In this document: positions 9,066 through 18,180 of the stretch, piece after piece
Layout: each line of letters starts with the position of its first letter
Position numbering within the stretch: the stretch's first letter is position 1
DNA from: Chrysochromulina tobinii
Lineage: Eukaryota > Haptophyta > Prymnesiales > Chrysochromulinaceae
NCBI GenBank assembly: GCA_001275005.1
Contig: JWZX01003410.1
Location: 1-25,263 of the forward strand
DNA: 25,263 nt
Reading direction: 5' to 3'
Program-made: the position numbers and the translations under genes
Notes under the pieces: model-generated
What the model saw: only the letters and a program-made list of their open reading frames with translations
What the model was told of the DNA's origin: nothing
Databases searched by the model: none

Positions 9066-9809
9066 ATGTCTTTTTTTCTCCATTAGAACAATTCTCTATT
9101 AACAAAATTATTCCTTTCGTGTTAGGTCCACTAGATTTTTCAATCACAAATTCGTCACTTTTAGTATTTGTTTCTTGTAGTGTTGCTTTTTTGTTTTATA
9201 ATTTTGCTTGTGCTAACGCTAAGTTAATTCCTTCAGCTTGACAAAGTACTGCTGAATTTATCTATGAATTCATCTATTTTACAGTATTATCCGAAAATGT
9301 TAAGAAGAATGGACCTTTGTATTTTCCTATGTTATTTACAATCTTTTCGTTTATTTTTTTTTGTAATTTGATGGGAATGATTCCTTTCAGTTTCACCGTA
9401 ACAAGTCATATTGTAGTTACATTAGGTTTAGCAACAATGGCCTTTTTTGGTATCAATGTTATCGGTGTTAAAACGCACGGGTTCCATATGATGTCTTTAT
9501 TTTTACCATCCGGAGCACCTTTAGCTCTTGCACCTCTTTTAGTTATGATTGAGCTTGTATCTTATAGTTTTCGTGTTATTTCTTTAGCTCTTCGATTGTT
9601 TGCTAATATGATGTCCGGTCACTGTCTCTTAAAAAATTCTTGCAGGCTTCGCTTGAACGATGTTATCCGCTGGTGGTATTTTAAGCTTGATGCATTTTTT
9701 GCCATTAATTGTAATTTTCGCCATTGTAGGTTTGGAGCTCTCTATTGCTTTCCTACAAGCTTACGTTTTCACTGTTTTATTGTGTATCTACTTAAACGAT
9801 GCTATTAGC
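9066..9809 (+). CDS. atp6: ATP synthase F0 subunit a, two apparent frame breaks
   Basis: Proton-channel subunit of F0. Most of the protein is readable: [14 protein letters not shown] at the N-terminus (typical SPLEQFE-type opening), the TGA-containing [38 protein letters not shown], and the channel helix with the essential Arg in [19 protein letters not shown]. Two breaks occur. ATG 9066 enters the gene frame only if the T7 run at 9070-9076 had eight T. At about 9629-9634 an A6 run has one A too many; reading five A restores LLKILAGFAWTMLSAGG and the ending [15 protein letters not shown]. The stop TAA is then at 9817-9819 by the corrected frame or very close to the stated end. An unshifted alternative is a non-AUG start upstream, since the frame is open back to 9002. 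Confidence 0.9.
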
Positions 9810-9828
9810 TTACACTAATAAAGTCAAT

Positions 9829-9902
9829 AGCCAAAATAGCATAATCGGTTAGTGCTTCGAATTCATAATTCGACGGTATTGGTTCAAGTCCATTTTTGGT
9901 AA
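9829..9902 (+). tRNA. trnM: tRNA-Met (CAT), possibly the initiator
   Basis: Anticodon stem TCGAA/TTCGA around TTCATAA gives CAT. The acceptor AGCCAAA/TTTGGTA has a mismatched first pair, which is a feature of bacterial-type initiator tRNAs. One of three CAT tRNAs here; the initiator assignment is inference. Confidence 0.85.
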
Positions 9903-9964
9903 CTACTTTTGTTAAAAAACGTTAACTCTTCTCAAATTTTTTACTTTTCGATAATTAAGTAAAG

Positions 9965-10038
9965 TAGCGCATAACTCAATTGGTTAGAGTGCTACTTTGA
10001 TAAAGTTTTGGTTATAGGTTCGAGTCCTATTGTGCTAA
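9965..10038 (+). tRNA. trnI: tRNA-Ile (GAT)
   Basis: Acceptor TAGCGCA/TGTGCTA. Anticodon loop TTGATAA gives GAT. The anticodon stem has only three good pairs. T arm ATAGG-TTCGAGT-CCTAT. Confidence 0.87.
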
Positions 10039-10053
10039 TAATCGCTTTTAATG

Positions 10054-10483
10054 ATGTTTCTATTTCCAAAAAATCAAAATTTACAAAATCCTTTTCTGCT
10101 AAAAAGTTAACCGCAAAAACAGTGGCAAAAGTAAAATCAAACAAATACGGAAATATTTCGTTAATAGCTTATGAAACCGGAAAAATTACAAATTTTCAAA
10201 TAGAATCCATTCGAAGATTTTTACGAAGATTTTTGAAAAAAAAAGCACAAATCTTCTTTCGCATTTTTCCGAATACACCAATAACAAAAAACCAAACGAT
10301 ATTCGTTTAGGTCGTGGAAAGGGTAATTTAAAGTACTGAGCGTGTTTGGTAAAAAAAGGAACTACTTTGGTTGAAATTCGTAGTTTTGATGACGTTTTGA
10401 CCAAAAAATCGCTGTTGGCTTCTCAAATAAAGCTATCGACAAAAACATTTACTTTTAACCGACAACTCAGATGAATTTTATAA
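10054..10483 (+). CDS. rpl16: ribosomal protein L16 (uL16), two apparent frame breaks
   Basis: Large-subunit protein near the A site. Three readable pieces in successive frames match the family. The first is MFLFPK from ATG 10054 (ATG 10051 also in frame). The second is KKSKFTKSFSAKK through YGNISLIAYETGKITNFQIESIRR and FFRIFPNTPITK. The third is PNDIRLGRGKGNLKYWACLVKKGT to the end. L16 hallmarks are the KxKF N-terminus, the GxITxxQIE-RR segment and the G-R-GKG motif. One missing A at the A6 run 10068-10073 and one at 10276-10281 would give a single ~143-residue protein, the usual size. With TGA as Trp the end reads RQLRWIL and the stop TAA 10481-10483 overlaps the nad4L start by 13 nt. Confidence 0.88.
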
Positions 10484-10773
10484 CACTTGTATTTATACCC
10501 ATTACTATTCTTTTAGTGAGTTTAATCGGTATTTTCGTGAATCGAAAAAACGTTTTACTTATCATTATTTGTGTCGAATTAGCATTGCTAGCAATCAACT
10601 TTAGCTTTTTAGTTTCATCCTTTTATTTAGATGACTCTTTAGGTCAAATTTTTGCATTTTTTGTACTTTCTGTTGCAGCAGCAGAGTCGTCTATTGGACT
10701 CGCTATATTAGTAGCTTATTATCGTGTTCACGGTAGTATTACAATTGAATCCGTTAGATTGCTTAAAGGTTAG
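10471..10773 (+). CDS. nad4L: NADH dehydrogenase subunit 4L
   Basis: Complex I membrane subunit (NuoK homologue). 100 residues, three hydrophobic helices. The conserved Glu occurs in IICVELALLAINFSF (about residue 36) and the second in VAAAESSIGLAILVAYYR (about residue 71), both family-defining. Intact frame, normal length. The start overlaps the end of rpl16 when the latter is read with UGA as Trp. Confidence 0.97.
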   Translation: MNFITLVFIPITILLVSLIGIFVNRKNVLLIIICVELALLAINFSFLVSSFYLDDSLGQIFAFFVLSVAAAESSIGLAILVAYYRVHGSITIESVRLLKG

Positions 10774-10811
10774 TAACAAAAATCTTATTAAAGTAATACT
10801 CAAAAAAATAA

Positions 10812-10885
10812 ACTTTCTTCGTCTAATTCGGTTAGGACTTAATTTTTTCACAATTAGAATATGAGTTCAAACCTCATAGAAAGTA
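10812..10885 (+). tRNA. trnE: tRNA-Glu (TTC)
   Basis: Acceptor ACTTTCT/AGAAAGT perfect. Anticodon stem TAATT/AATTA around TTTTCAC gives TTC. T arm ATGAG-TTCAAAC-CTCAT. Confidence 0.92.
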
Positions 10886-10919
10886 TAGGATTTCTCGCAA
10901 AAAAACTTATTAGTTAAAT

Positions 10920-12358
10920 TTTTCTTCTTGAGTTTGGTTCTAGCTCAGCGTAAACGTTATCAAAGTATTTCGACATGCTAGTTTTTATCATATCGCAAAA
11001 TGTGGTATTGCTACAGCGGAGTAAAACAAAAAGAGTTACATCGATAGTACGATATATTTTTTTGTAAGATCAGGACAAATAATGAAGCTTAAATTTCATT
11101 AGTCGAAGACCTTTAACGAATTTTCACGAATTTCTCGTCCGATTGGTTCTGAAACAACAACCAAATTCAAAAGAATCGCAGTCAAGAATATTGGACAATG
11201 AGCGAAAGCTTGATCCAGTAACTTTGAATAGGTACAAAAATCTTTTTCTAACCTACAAAACTTTAAAACTATGATTATTGTGTGGTAGTTGTCTCTAATC
11301 ACGTGCCAGAAGAGTCGGTAATACGTGAGCAACAAACGTTATGCAAAAAGACTAGGTTTACATAGCAATTAGAGGAAGATATCCCGTAGAAAGAAAACTC
11401 AACGATTATTGAGTTTTTAAGAATAAATGATATCTTTCGAGTAATACCGATGAAAATAGAATGAATCAATTAACGATAAAATGTGTTTAGTTGATTTGGA
11501 ATATCATTCAGTGAAGACGATTTTCTACGTATAACGAACAATAGAGTTTCTCTTTGTTTACTGACCTTTTTATTGCGGAAGCTTGAGGAGCAACAAGAGT
11601 TAGTCATTCTTTTAGTTCAAGCCGTCAACGATGACTTTCTTTATTCAAAACTTTTTGGATAAACAGCAAAAGCAGAAAAGTTAACCTGAATAGTAAAAAC
11701 GCAAGTTCTATCCTCAAAGAACTCGGTGAGCTGAGACACTATTTGTGGAGCATTGCGAATTAATTGGACAGTACACCCAAACCTTATCTTTGCTTGTATA
11801 ATGCGATATTTAAACTAGCTTTGTAAAATGTTACAAAATTTTCCGCATTACAAATGTTGCATGGTTGTCGAGCAGATCTTATTTTAAAATGTTTGGTTAA
11901 TTCCAATAAAGATCGAACCTTTTTTTCTTATTTTCTAATCTAAAGAAAAGATTTACCATAAGAATATCAATATCTATAAGATTTATGAAAAGAAAACGAC
12001 GACTAAATCTTTATGACTTTTATGCGAAGAGCTTTACGTGTGCTATAATGAAACGATCAAAAAGTTACTTGATACTATAATTTCTGGTTAATCTATAAAG
12101 TGTTTCCCAGTTCGGATTATTTCTTGCAATTTAGAAGTATGAAGTCAGAATAAAAAGTAATGGAAGACAAGAATGCTTCCGTGAAAAAAAACCTCTCAGT
12201 TGCACGTTTCGCCCATCACCTCGAGAAATTTCGTTTCGATTGAAGCTAAAAACAATACCTTGAAACATCGGTATGTTTTACTGTGACATTGGATCCTATA
12301 ATTTCGAGCAAGTTGTAACAAAGTAGCTGTTGATGAATCAGTAGCTGGAACAAGATTT
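10920..12358 (+). rRNA. rns: small subunit ribosomal RNA (16S-like)
   Basis: Bacterial-type SSU rRNA, continuous and in normal order. Landmarks: the 5' GAGTTTGGTTCTAGCTCAG at 10930; the 530 loop GTGCCAGAAGAGTCGGTAAT near 11303; the 780-800 region GAGTTAGTCATTCTTTTAGT near 11597, followed by CCGTCAACGATGAC; the 920-960 region CTCAAAGAACTCGGTGAGC then GTGGAGCATTGCG near 11740; TGTTGCATGGTTGTCG near 11854; the decoding-site strand TTGCACGTTTCGCCCATCACC near 12199; and the 3' helix GTTGTAACAAAGTAGCTG near 12313. About 1.44 kb. The 3' terminus has no CCUCC-type anti-Shine-Dalgarno. Ends are estimated within about 15 nt. Confidence 0.95.
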
Positions 12359-12390
12359 AACAAATCGATTATAAAGCATACAAATGTTTT

Positions 12391-12463
12391 GGGAATATGA
12401 CTCAATTGGTAGAGTGTTTGCTTTGCACGTAAAAAGTTGTTGGTTCAAATCCAACTATTTCCA
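12391..12463 (+). tRNA. trnA: tRNA-Ala (TGC)
   Basis: Acceptor GGGAATA/TATTTCC (one G-T). Anticodon loop TTTGCAC gives TGC. T arm GTTGG-TTCAAAT-CCAAC. It lies about 30 nt after rns. Confidence 0.92.
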
Positions 12464-12648
12464 TAAAAGTTACTAATTTACAAAGCGATCTAAAAAATAC
12501 ACAAATAGAAAATCTGCGATATTTTACACAATTTTCTTTGCAAACTTTGACCGTAAAAATAGATAGCGTTTTTGATAAAATTTTTGGTGTTAACATTAAA
12601 GAAAAAAAATTAAGTTAGTAATTTCTTAAAAAACTAAAATTTCATACG

Positions 12649-12918
12649 ATGAATCATTCCTTTATTAAAGTATTAAACGCTTATAAAACAGCAGTTGTTT
12701 CCAAAAAAACAACGCTTCATTTAACTTATTCAAGACAGTCACTACTGTTTGTGGAATTTTTATTAGAACGTTCTTTTATTTCTGGTTTTAACGCTCAAAT
12801 AACACACAAAACTAAAATGTTAGTCGTTTACCTAAAATATGACACCAAAAGAAATCCTACAATCTTGAATTCTAGTATATCCTCAAAAATAACGAAAAAC
12901 GACCCGTTGAAAAAATAG
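12649..12918 (+). CDS. rps8: ribosomal protein S8 (uS8), short or frame-broken at the 3' end
   Basis: Small-subunit protein. The opening MNHSFIKVLNAYKTAVVSKK and the strand-turn EFLLERSFISGF match the S8 N-terminal domain. The segment YLKYDTKRNPTILNSSIS matches the region just before the central linker. The frame stops at 89 codons, well short of the usual ~125-130, and the C-terminal domain is not encoded in this frame. Just before the stop is an A6 run (12910-12915). One extra A would continue the frame to 12978-12980 and add IATQNNFIINLNTKQKVMGVC, in which NFIINLNTKQ-VMG faintly resembles the IISTSKGVM motif of S8. The extended form would still lack the terminal GGE motif. Identity of the N-terminal half is fairly secure; the end is not. 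Confidence 0.72.
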   Translation: MNHSFIKVLNAYKTAVVSKKTTLHLTYSRQSLLFVEFLLERSFISGFNAQITHKTKMLVVYLKYDTKRNPTILNSSISSKITKNDPLKK

Positions 12919-13006
12919 CAACGCAGAATAATTTCATCATAAATTTAAACACAAAACAAAAAGTTATGGGTGTTTGTTAGCTCGTTTTCGTTAATTAGAA
13001 CACATA

Positions 13007-13092
13007 AGATAATTGGGTGAGTTGGTTTATACCGATTGTTTTGAAAACAATTATAACAAACGTTATCGTGAGTTCGAATCTTACATTATCTG
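13007..13092 (+). tRNA. trnS: tRNA-Ser (TGA)
   Basis: Acceptor AGATAAT/ATTATCT. Anticodon stem ATTGT/ACAAT around TTTGAAA gives TGA. Long variable arm, as in class II tRNAs. T loop TTCGAAT. Confidence 0.92.
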
Positions 13093-13105
13093 TTTTCATA
13101 AAAAG

Positions 13106-13888
13106 ATGTCTCAAAAAATAAACGCTACGGGTTTACGTTTGAAAAAAAAATTGAGTTGAAACTCCGTTTTTTGCTTACACAACCCACAAAAATATGCAAA
13201 TTTAACCGTAAGTAATCGTCAGATAAAATACGCAACTACTGCTATATTATCTAAAATTAATACGTATTCTAACAGGCTTTTCACTGTACGCAACTCAAAA
13301 ACGGCAGTCGTTTATTCAAAACTTATTCAACAGCAACAAGCTTATAAAAATACAAGATTTTATCAAAAACAGATGCTTAAACGAACGGAAGCAGCGTTTT
13401 CCGCGTTAAGCTCTTTAAGAAATCTTTCTTTAACAGGAAACTTTATAAACTATCAATTGTCTAGTTTAATCACACAAAATAGTGTTATAAAAAAGAAAGG
13501 ACTAGATCGATCTTCACATTTCTTGAAGTCTAGTTTTACTCTACTAACAGCGAAACTAATAACGTCTTTCGTTAGTGCTTTATTGCAAAAAGACGCTAAA
13601 ACAAAATATGGAATAGATACCTCTAATTTAAGTGCGAGTATTCCTTTACTTTTGACGAAATTGTTATCTCCATTTAAAAACCAATTGCTTGGTGTTAAGG
13701 TAATTTGCTCAGGTCGTTGAAAAAAAACCGGATCCGGTAGAAAACAAAAACTTTGCGTAAGATATGGTCGTGTTAGAAATCCTAATTTATCCAGTGTAAT
13801 ACTTTTGATTATATTACACAAAACAAAGTTTGGTGCTTGTGGTATAAAAGTTTGAGTTGCTAACAAAAAAACTCTACTTCAAAACTAG
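13106..13888 (+). CDS. rps3: ribosomal protein S3 (uS3)
   Basis: Small-subunit protein at the mRNA entry. The start MSQKINATGLRL matches the family MGQKxNPxGLRL opening and fixes ATG 13106. The end carries the S3 C-terminal signature GVKVICSGRWKKTGSGRK, then KTKFGACGIKVWVA. Trp codons are TGA at three places, including 13718. The middle, about residues 60-190, is poorly conserved and Lys/Ser-rich, usual for mitochondrial S3. 260 residues, intact even though it lies within the interval where several other genes are frame-broken. The last G of the TAG stop is the first base of trnR(TCT). Confidence 0.95.
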
Positions 13889-13960
13889 CGTTTTTAGTTT
13901 AATTGGATAAAACATTCGTCTTCTAAGCGATGATTATTGGTTCAATTCCAATAAAACGCA
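13888..13960 (+). tRNA. trnR: tRNA-Arg (TCT)
   Basis: Acceptor GCGTTTT/AAAACGC perfect. Anticodon loop CTTCTAA gives TCT. T arm ATTGG-TTCAATT-CCAAT. Overlaps the rps3 stop codon by one base. Confidence 0.9.
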
Positions 13961-13971
13961 GAAAATCCTTT

Positions 13972-14054
13972 TCAGTTGTGATGAAATTGGTATACATGTT
14001 AGATTTAGGATCTAATGCTACGTTAGCGTGAACGTTCAAGTCGTTCCAACTGAA
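13972..14054 (+). tRNA. trnL: tRNA-Leu (TAG)
   Basis: Acceptor TCAGTTG/CAACTGA. Anticodon stem TTAGA/TCTAA around TTTAGGA gives TAG. Class II variable arm CTACGTTAGCGTGA. Confidence 0.92.
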
Positions 14055-14071
14055 TTCAATCTTTTAATATT

Positions 14072-14144
14072 GAGAAAATAGTTTAATTGGTTTGAACGTC
14101 AGTTTGTCAAGTTGAAGGTTGCGAGTTCAAGTCTCGTTTTCTCG
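14072..14144 (+). tRNA. trnD: tRNA-Asp (GTC)
   Basis: Acceptor GAGAAAA/TTTTCTC. Anticodon loop TTGTCAA gives GTC, with a stem containing G-T pairs. T arm GCGAG-TTCAAGT-CTCGT. Confidence 0.9.
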
Positions 14145-14243
14145 TTCTTATTTTTAACGCATTTTTTTGGTGTAAACGCGTATAGCTTTGTTGCCTGCTT
14201 TCGTTCTTGTTTTAAAAGATTACTTTTACTGAAAGGTTTTTTC

Positions 14244-14315
14244 GAATACGTAGTTCAACGGTAGAGCATATGACTTTTAATCATTCGGTTGTTGGTTCGA
14301 ATCCAATCGTATTCA
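14244..14315 (+). tRNA. trnK: tRNA-Lys (TTT)
   Basis: Acceptor GAATACG/CGTATTC perfect. Anticodon stem ATGA/TCAT around CTTTTAA gives TTT. T loop TTCGAAT. Confidence 0.93.
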
Positions 14316-14319
14316 ATAA

Positions 14320-14392
14320 GATTGTATAGCATAATTGGTAATGCGATAAATTGCAAATTTATTTTATGGTAGTTCAAGTCTGCCTATAATCT
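14320..14392 (+). tRNA. trnC: tRNA-Cys (GCA)
   Basis: Acceptor GATTGTA/TATAATC. Anticodon stem ATAAA/TTTAT around TTGCAAA gives GCA. It follows trnK by 4 nt. Confidence 0.92.
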
Positions 14393-14473
14393 GTTCCAAT
14401 TCAAAAAGTAAAAGTCCTTATAACTTCTTTTTTACCGGTTTATTTAACAGTGAACGCTAAACTTTTATTTTTG

Positions 14474-16503
14474 ATGTATTTTTGTATCCTTATTTTACCT
14501 TTTCTAAGTTTTATTTCCTGTGTTTGTTTTGGTCGCTTTATTGGTATTCGCGGTTCTTGTTTCTTATCAACGTCTGCTATTTTTACATCGTTCTTTCTTT
14601 CGGTTTTTGCACTCTACGAAACCGCTGTTTTAAGTTCTACTTGTACCGTGTGCTTGGCTCCTTGAATGGTCTCTGAATTGCTCGTCGTTAATTGAGGTTT
14701 CTTATTTGACCCATTGTCTACTGTAATGTTGGTTGTTGTTTGTGGTGTTTCTTCACTTGTGCACTTATATTCTACGGAATATATGAACGGTGACCCTCAC
14801 CAAGGACGCTTTATGTCATACCTTTCTTTGTTCACCGGTTTTATGTTAGTTTTAGTTACTGCTGACAATTTTGTTGTTATGTTTTTTGGTTGAGAAGGTA
14901 TTGGTTTAGCTTCTTTTTTATTGATTAGTTTTTGACATACACGCATCCAAGCCAGTAAATCCGCTATTAAAGCTATGCTCGTTAATCGTGTTGGTGACGT
15001 TGGTTTAGCTTTGGGTATTTGTATTATCTTTCTTACATTCAAAACTGTTGATTATTCTACAGCGTTTGCTCTTGTACCTTGCGTACTGAATAAAACACTT
15101 TCGGTTTTTGGGTTCGAATTTCACGCATTAACTATAATATCGTTCCTTCTTTTTTGAGGTGTTTTAGGAAAATCCGCACAGTTATCTCTTCATATTTGAT
15201 TGCCTGATGCTATGGAAGGTCCTACTCCTGTTTCTGCTTTGATTCACGCTGCAACACTTGTTGTTTCTGGAGTTTTCTTAATTATTCGTTGTTCAATTTT
15301 CTTCGAAAACAGTGAATCCGTTTTAGTTATTGTTTCCGTTATTGGTGCTTTAACTTCCTTTTTCGCTGCTTCAGTCGGTCTTTTTCAAAATGATCTAAAA
15401 CGTGTTATTGCATATTCCACTTGTAGTCAATTAGGTTATATGGTATTTATCACAGGTCTTTCTCACTATTCTGTTTCTCTTTTTCACTTAGCTAATCACG
15501 CAGTTTTTAAAGCATTACTTTTCTTGAGTGCTGGTTGTGTTATTCACGGTTTATCAGATGAACAAGATCTTCGAAAAATGGGTGGTTTACTTAATCTTTT
15601 TCCTATTTCTTACGTTATGATTTTAATAGGATCCTTAGCTCTCGTGGGATTTCCTTTTTTAACCGGATTTTATTCAAAAGATTGTATTCTTGAGTTGGCT
15701 ATTGCGAAACATAACACTGTTGGTAATTTTTGTTATTTTCTTGGTTGTTGTGCTGCATTTTGTACCTCTTTTTACTCTTTTCGTTTAGTGTTTTAACCTT
15801 CGTTAACCCTTCAAATAGTTATAAAGTTTATCTTGAGCACGCACACGAAGCACCAATATTAATGATTTTTCCTTTGATGATTCTTTCACTTGGTGCTATT
15901 TTTTACGGTTATATGACTCGTGATTTAATGATTGGTTTAGGATCTCTTTTTTTCAACAATGTTCACACTAATTTTTTCAATTTTAACTTAATTGATTCAG
16001 AATTTCTAGATGCTTGAATTAAAAATATTCCCTTCTTATTTACTTGTGCCGGTGGTGTTTTATCTTTATTTCTAATTAACTGTTTTAATATGAACAAAAG
16101 CGATATTCTAGATTTCAAGCTACGACCAATCCCAAAAGCGCTTTATGTCTTCCTTAATAAAAAATGACATTTCGATCAAATCGTAAACGAGCTCATCACG
16201 GTAAAATTAATGAATTTTGGTTATTCTTTTACTTTCCAATCCATGGATAAAGGTCTGATTGAACGCATTGGACCAAGTGGTTTCACTGCTTCCATTTTTA
16301 TATCATCATCGAATTTTGTTAGCTATTATTCAGGCTTTCTTTATCACACGATATTTGTATTTCTTATCTTCACGGTTTTGTTCCTTAGTTTCTTTGTTTT
16401 GGGTTCCTTGGTTTCATTATTTTCGTATGGTTTATGTTTCGTTTTATTAGTTCTTTCTTATTTGTTCCTCTCTTTCTCTGACCCATTTAAACTACGCGAT
16501 TAA
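14474..16503 (+). CDS. nad5: NADH dehydrogenase subunit 5, one apparent frame break
   Basis: Largest antiporter-like membrane subunit of complex I. ATG 14474 ([16 protein letters not shown]) fits the family start; a GTG eight codons upstream also lies in frame. Hallmarks: [39 protein letters not shown], the [22 protein letters not shown] motif region near residue 240, [24 protein letters not shown]-type [14 protein letters not shown], and the C-terminal lateral helix region. The frame runs to a TAA at 15793-15795 just after FYSFRLVF. The next frame continues at once with [21 protein letters not shown], as expected for Nad5, to TAA 16501. One missing T in the T4 run at 15790-15793 explains the break. 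The joined length of about 676 residues is normal. Confidence 0.93.
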
Positions 16504-16545
16504 TTGCGTGTTAAGTGTGTTCGTTTTTGTTTACTTTCTAATTTT

Positions 16546-16625
16546 TCGATGCTGGTGGAATGGTATACACGATTGATTTAAAATCAATTGCCTACGGCTT
16601 AAACGTTCGAGTCGTTTGCGTCGAA
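16546..16625 (+). tRNA. trnL: tRNA-Leu (TAA)
   Basis: Acceptor TCGATGC/GCGTCGA. Anticodon stem ATTGA/TCAAT around TTTAAAA gives TAA. Class II variable arm. Confidence 0.92.
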
Positions 16626-16635
16626 TCTTTTTTTG

Positions 16636-18100
16636 ATGGAGTTTTTTAACTTTTTTGACACTCTTTTTTCCTTCAATATTGTTATTGAAGTTATTGCATT
16701 ATATATTCTATTTTCACTTGGTTATGGTGTTTTATACAGTTCATCGCTAGAACTAGCAACACCACCGTTACTGAATTCTTTTTTGTCCTTTTCTTCGTTC
16801 TTTTTAATTCTAACCTTTATCTTTTTGGTTTTGATATTTCAACGTTTTCTCTAGATTACAATTTGTATTCTTTTAATCAAAATATACAGCTGATTTTTTT
16901 GTTTATTTCGATTATGGTTTTATTCGTAACACGCGATTTCGTTGGTGCTCGTTTTATTAGTAAATTTGAATATGATATTTTGTTTTCTTTTGTATTATTG
17001 AGTGCTGTTTGTTTATGCTTCGCTGATGATTTCCTATTAATCTATTTGGCTATTGAACTACAAAGTCTATGTTTTTACGTTTTTGCTACTTTTAACCGAA
17101 ACTCAGAATTTTCTACAGAAAGTGGTTTAAAGTATTTCGTTTTGGTGCTGTAATTTCTTGTCTTTTACTTGTAGGTTTTTCGTTGATTTATCTTTCTTTT
17201 GGTTCAACCTCGTTCGAGTCTTTGCTGTGCTTAACCAACGCTTCCGATAACCCATTTTTGTTTTGTGGAATAGTATTTATCTTAATAGCTTTTTTATTTA
17301 AAGTAGGTGCTGCCCCCTTCCATTCTTGATTGTGTGATGTTTATGACGGTGCAATGATCAGTGTTACACTTCTTTTTGCTGCTGTACCTAAGATCATTAT
17401 TTTTAGTGTTATTGTCAAAATCTTTTTATTGATTTTTTATGACTTTGCTTCTTTTTGGTCATCTTTCTTCCTTTTTTCAAGTCTTTTATCGATTGCTGTT
17501 GGTTCCTTGTCTGCGATATACCAAAAACGCTTAAAACGTCTTTTTGCTTACTCCACTGTTGCACACACAGGCTTTATTCTGCTTGGTGTTGTCGCAGCTT
17601 CATCGGACTCTGTTAAAACGCTTATTTTTTACCTAATGATTTACTCCGTTTTAACTATTTTATTGTTTTCGTTATTGATTTTTGCTATAATTTCAATTGT
17701 TCGCTTTCCTGGCTATTTAGCTAGTTGAACATCTTCAGGGTTAAAAAATTATGTATTTGTAATGAGTTTTGCGTTAACCCTTTTCTCTATCGCAGGAATT
17801 CCACCACTTGCAGGATTCTTTAGTAAATTTCTAATTTTATTTTCTTTTATTTCACAGGAATATTTGCTTACAAGTGTAACTATTGTTCTGATAAGTTCCG
17901 TTGCTTGTTTTTATTATATTCGACTAATTAAAACGTTCTTTTTTGTAAAGTCTTCAAAAAACAGCTTTTGAATTTCGTCAACAAAACGACAGCACTCTGA
18001 ATATATTATTGGAACTCTTTTATTTTTCAATATGTTCTTTGTTTTTCGTCCTGAACTGTTTTCGTCATTTTCGACCTTAATAAGTATTACCTTGTTATAA
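16636..18100 (+). CDS. nad2: NADH dehydrogenase subunit 2, two apparent frame breaks
   Basis: Antiporter-like membrane subunit of complex I. Three consecutive pieces in successive frames make one Nad2. The first is MEFFNFFDTLFSFNIVIEV to FLILTFIF from ATG 16636. The second is GFDISTFSLDYNLYSFNQ to STESGLKYFV, including CFADDFLLIYLAIELQSLCFYV. The third is AVISCLLLVGFSL to the end, including FKVGAAPFHSWLCDVYDGA (the conserved Lys and PFH-W-D-Y motif), KRLKRLFAYSTVAHTGFIL and FSIAGIPPLAGFFSKF. Breaks lie at the T5 run about 16829-16833 and at TTTTGG about 17143-17148, each consistent with one missing base. TGA is Trp at several positions. Total about 488 residues, normal for the family. Confidence 0.9.
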
Positions 18101-18180
18101 GGTCTTCTTTCACTTAAATAAACCGTGTTAACTTTCGTATTATTTCATATTTTTGTTACTTGTGCCTTTTAACTTTCTTG

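Noticed and set aside
11099-12405. Minus-strand ORFs at 11099-11335 and 12196-12405
   Set aside because: Both are inside rns landmarks; no family resemblance.
13453-13866. Minus-strand 137-codon ORF
   Set aside because: It is antisense to rps3, whose start and C-terminal motifs are unmistakable.
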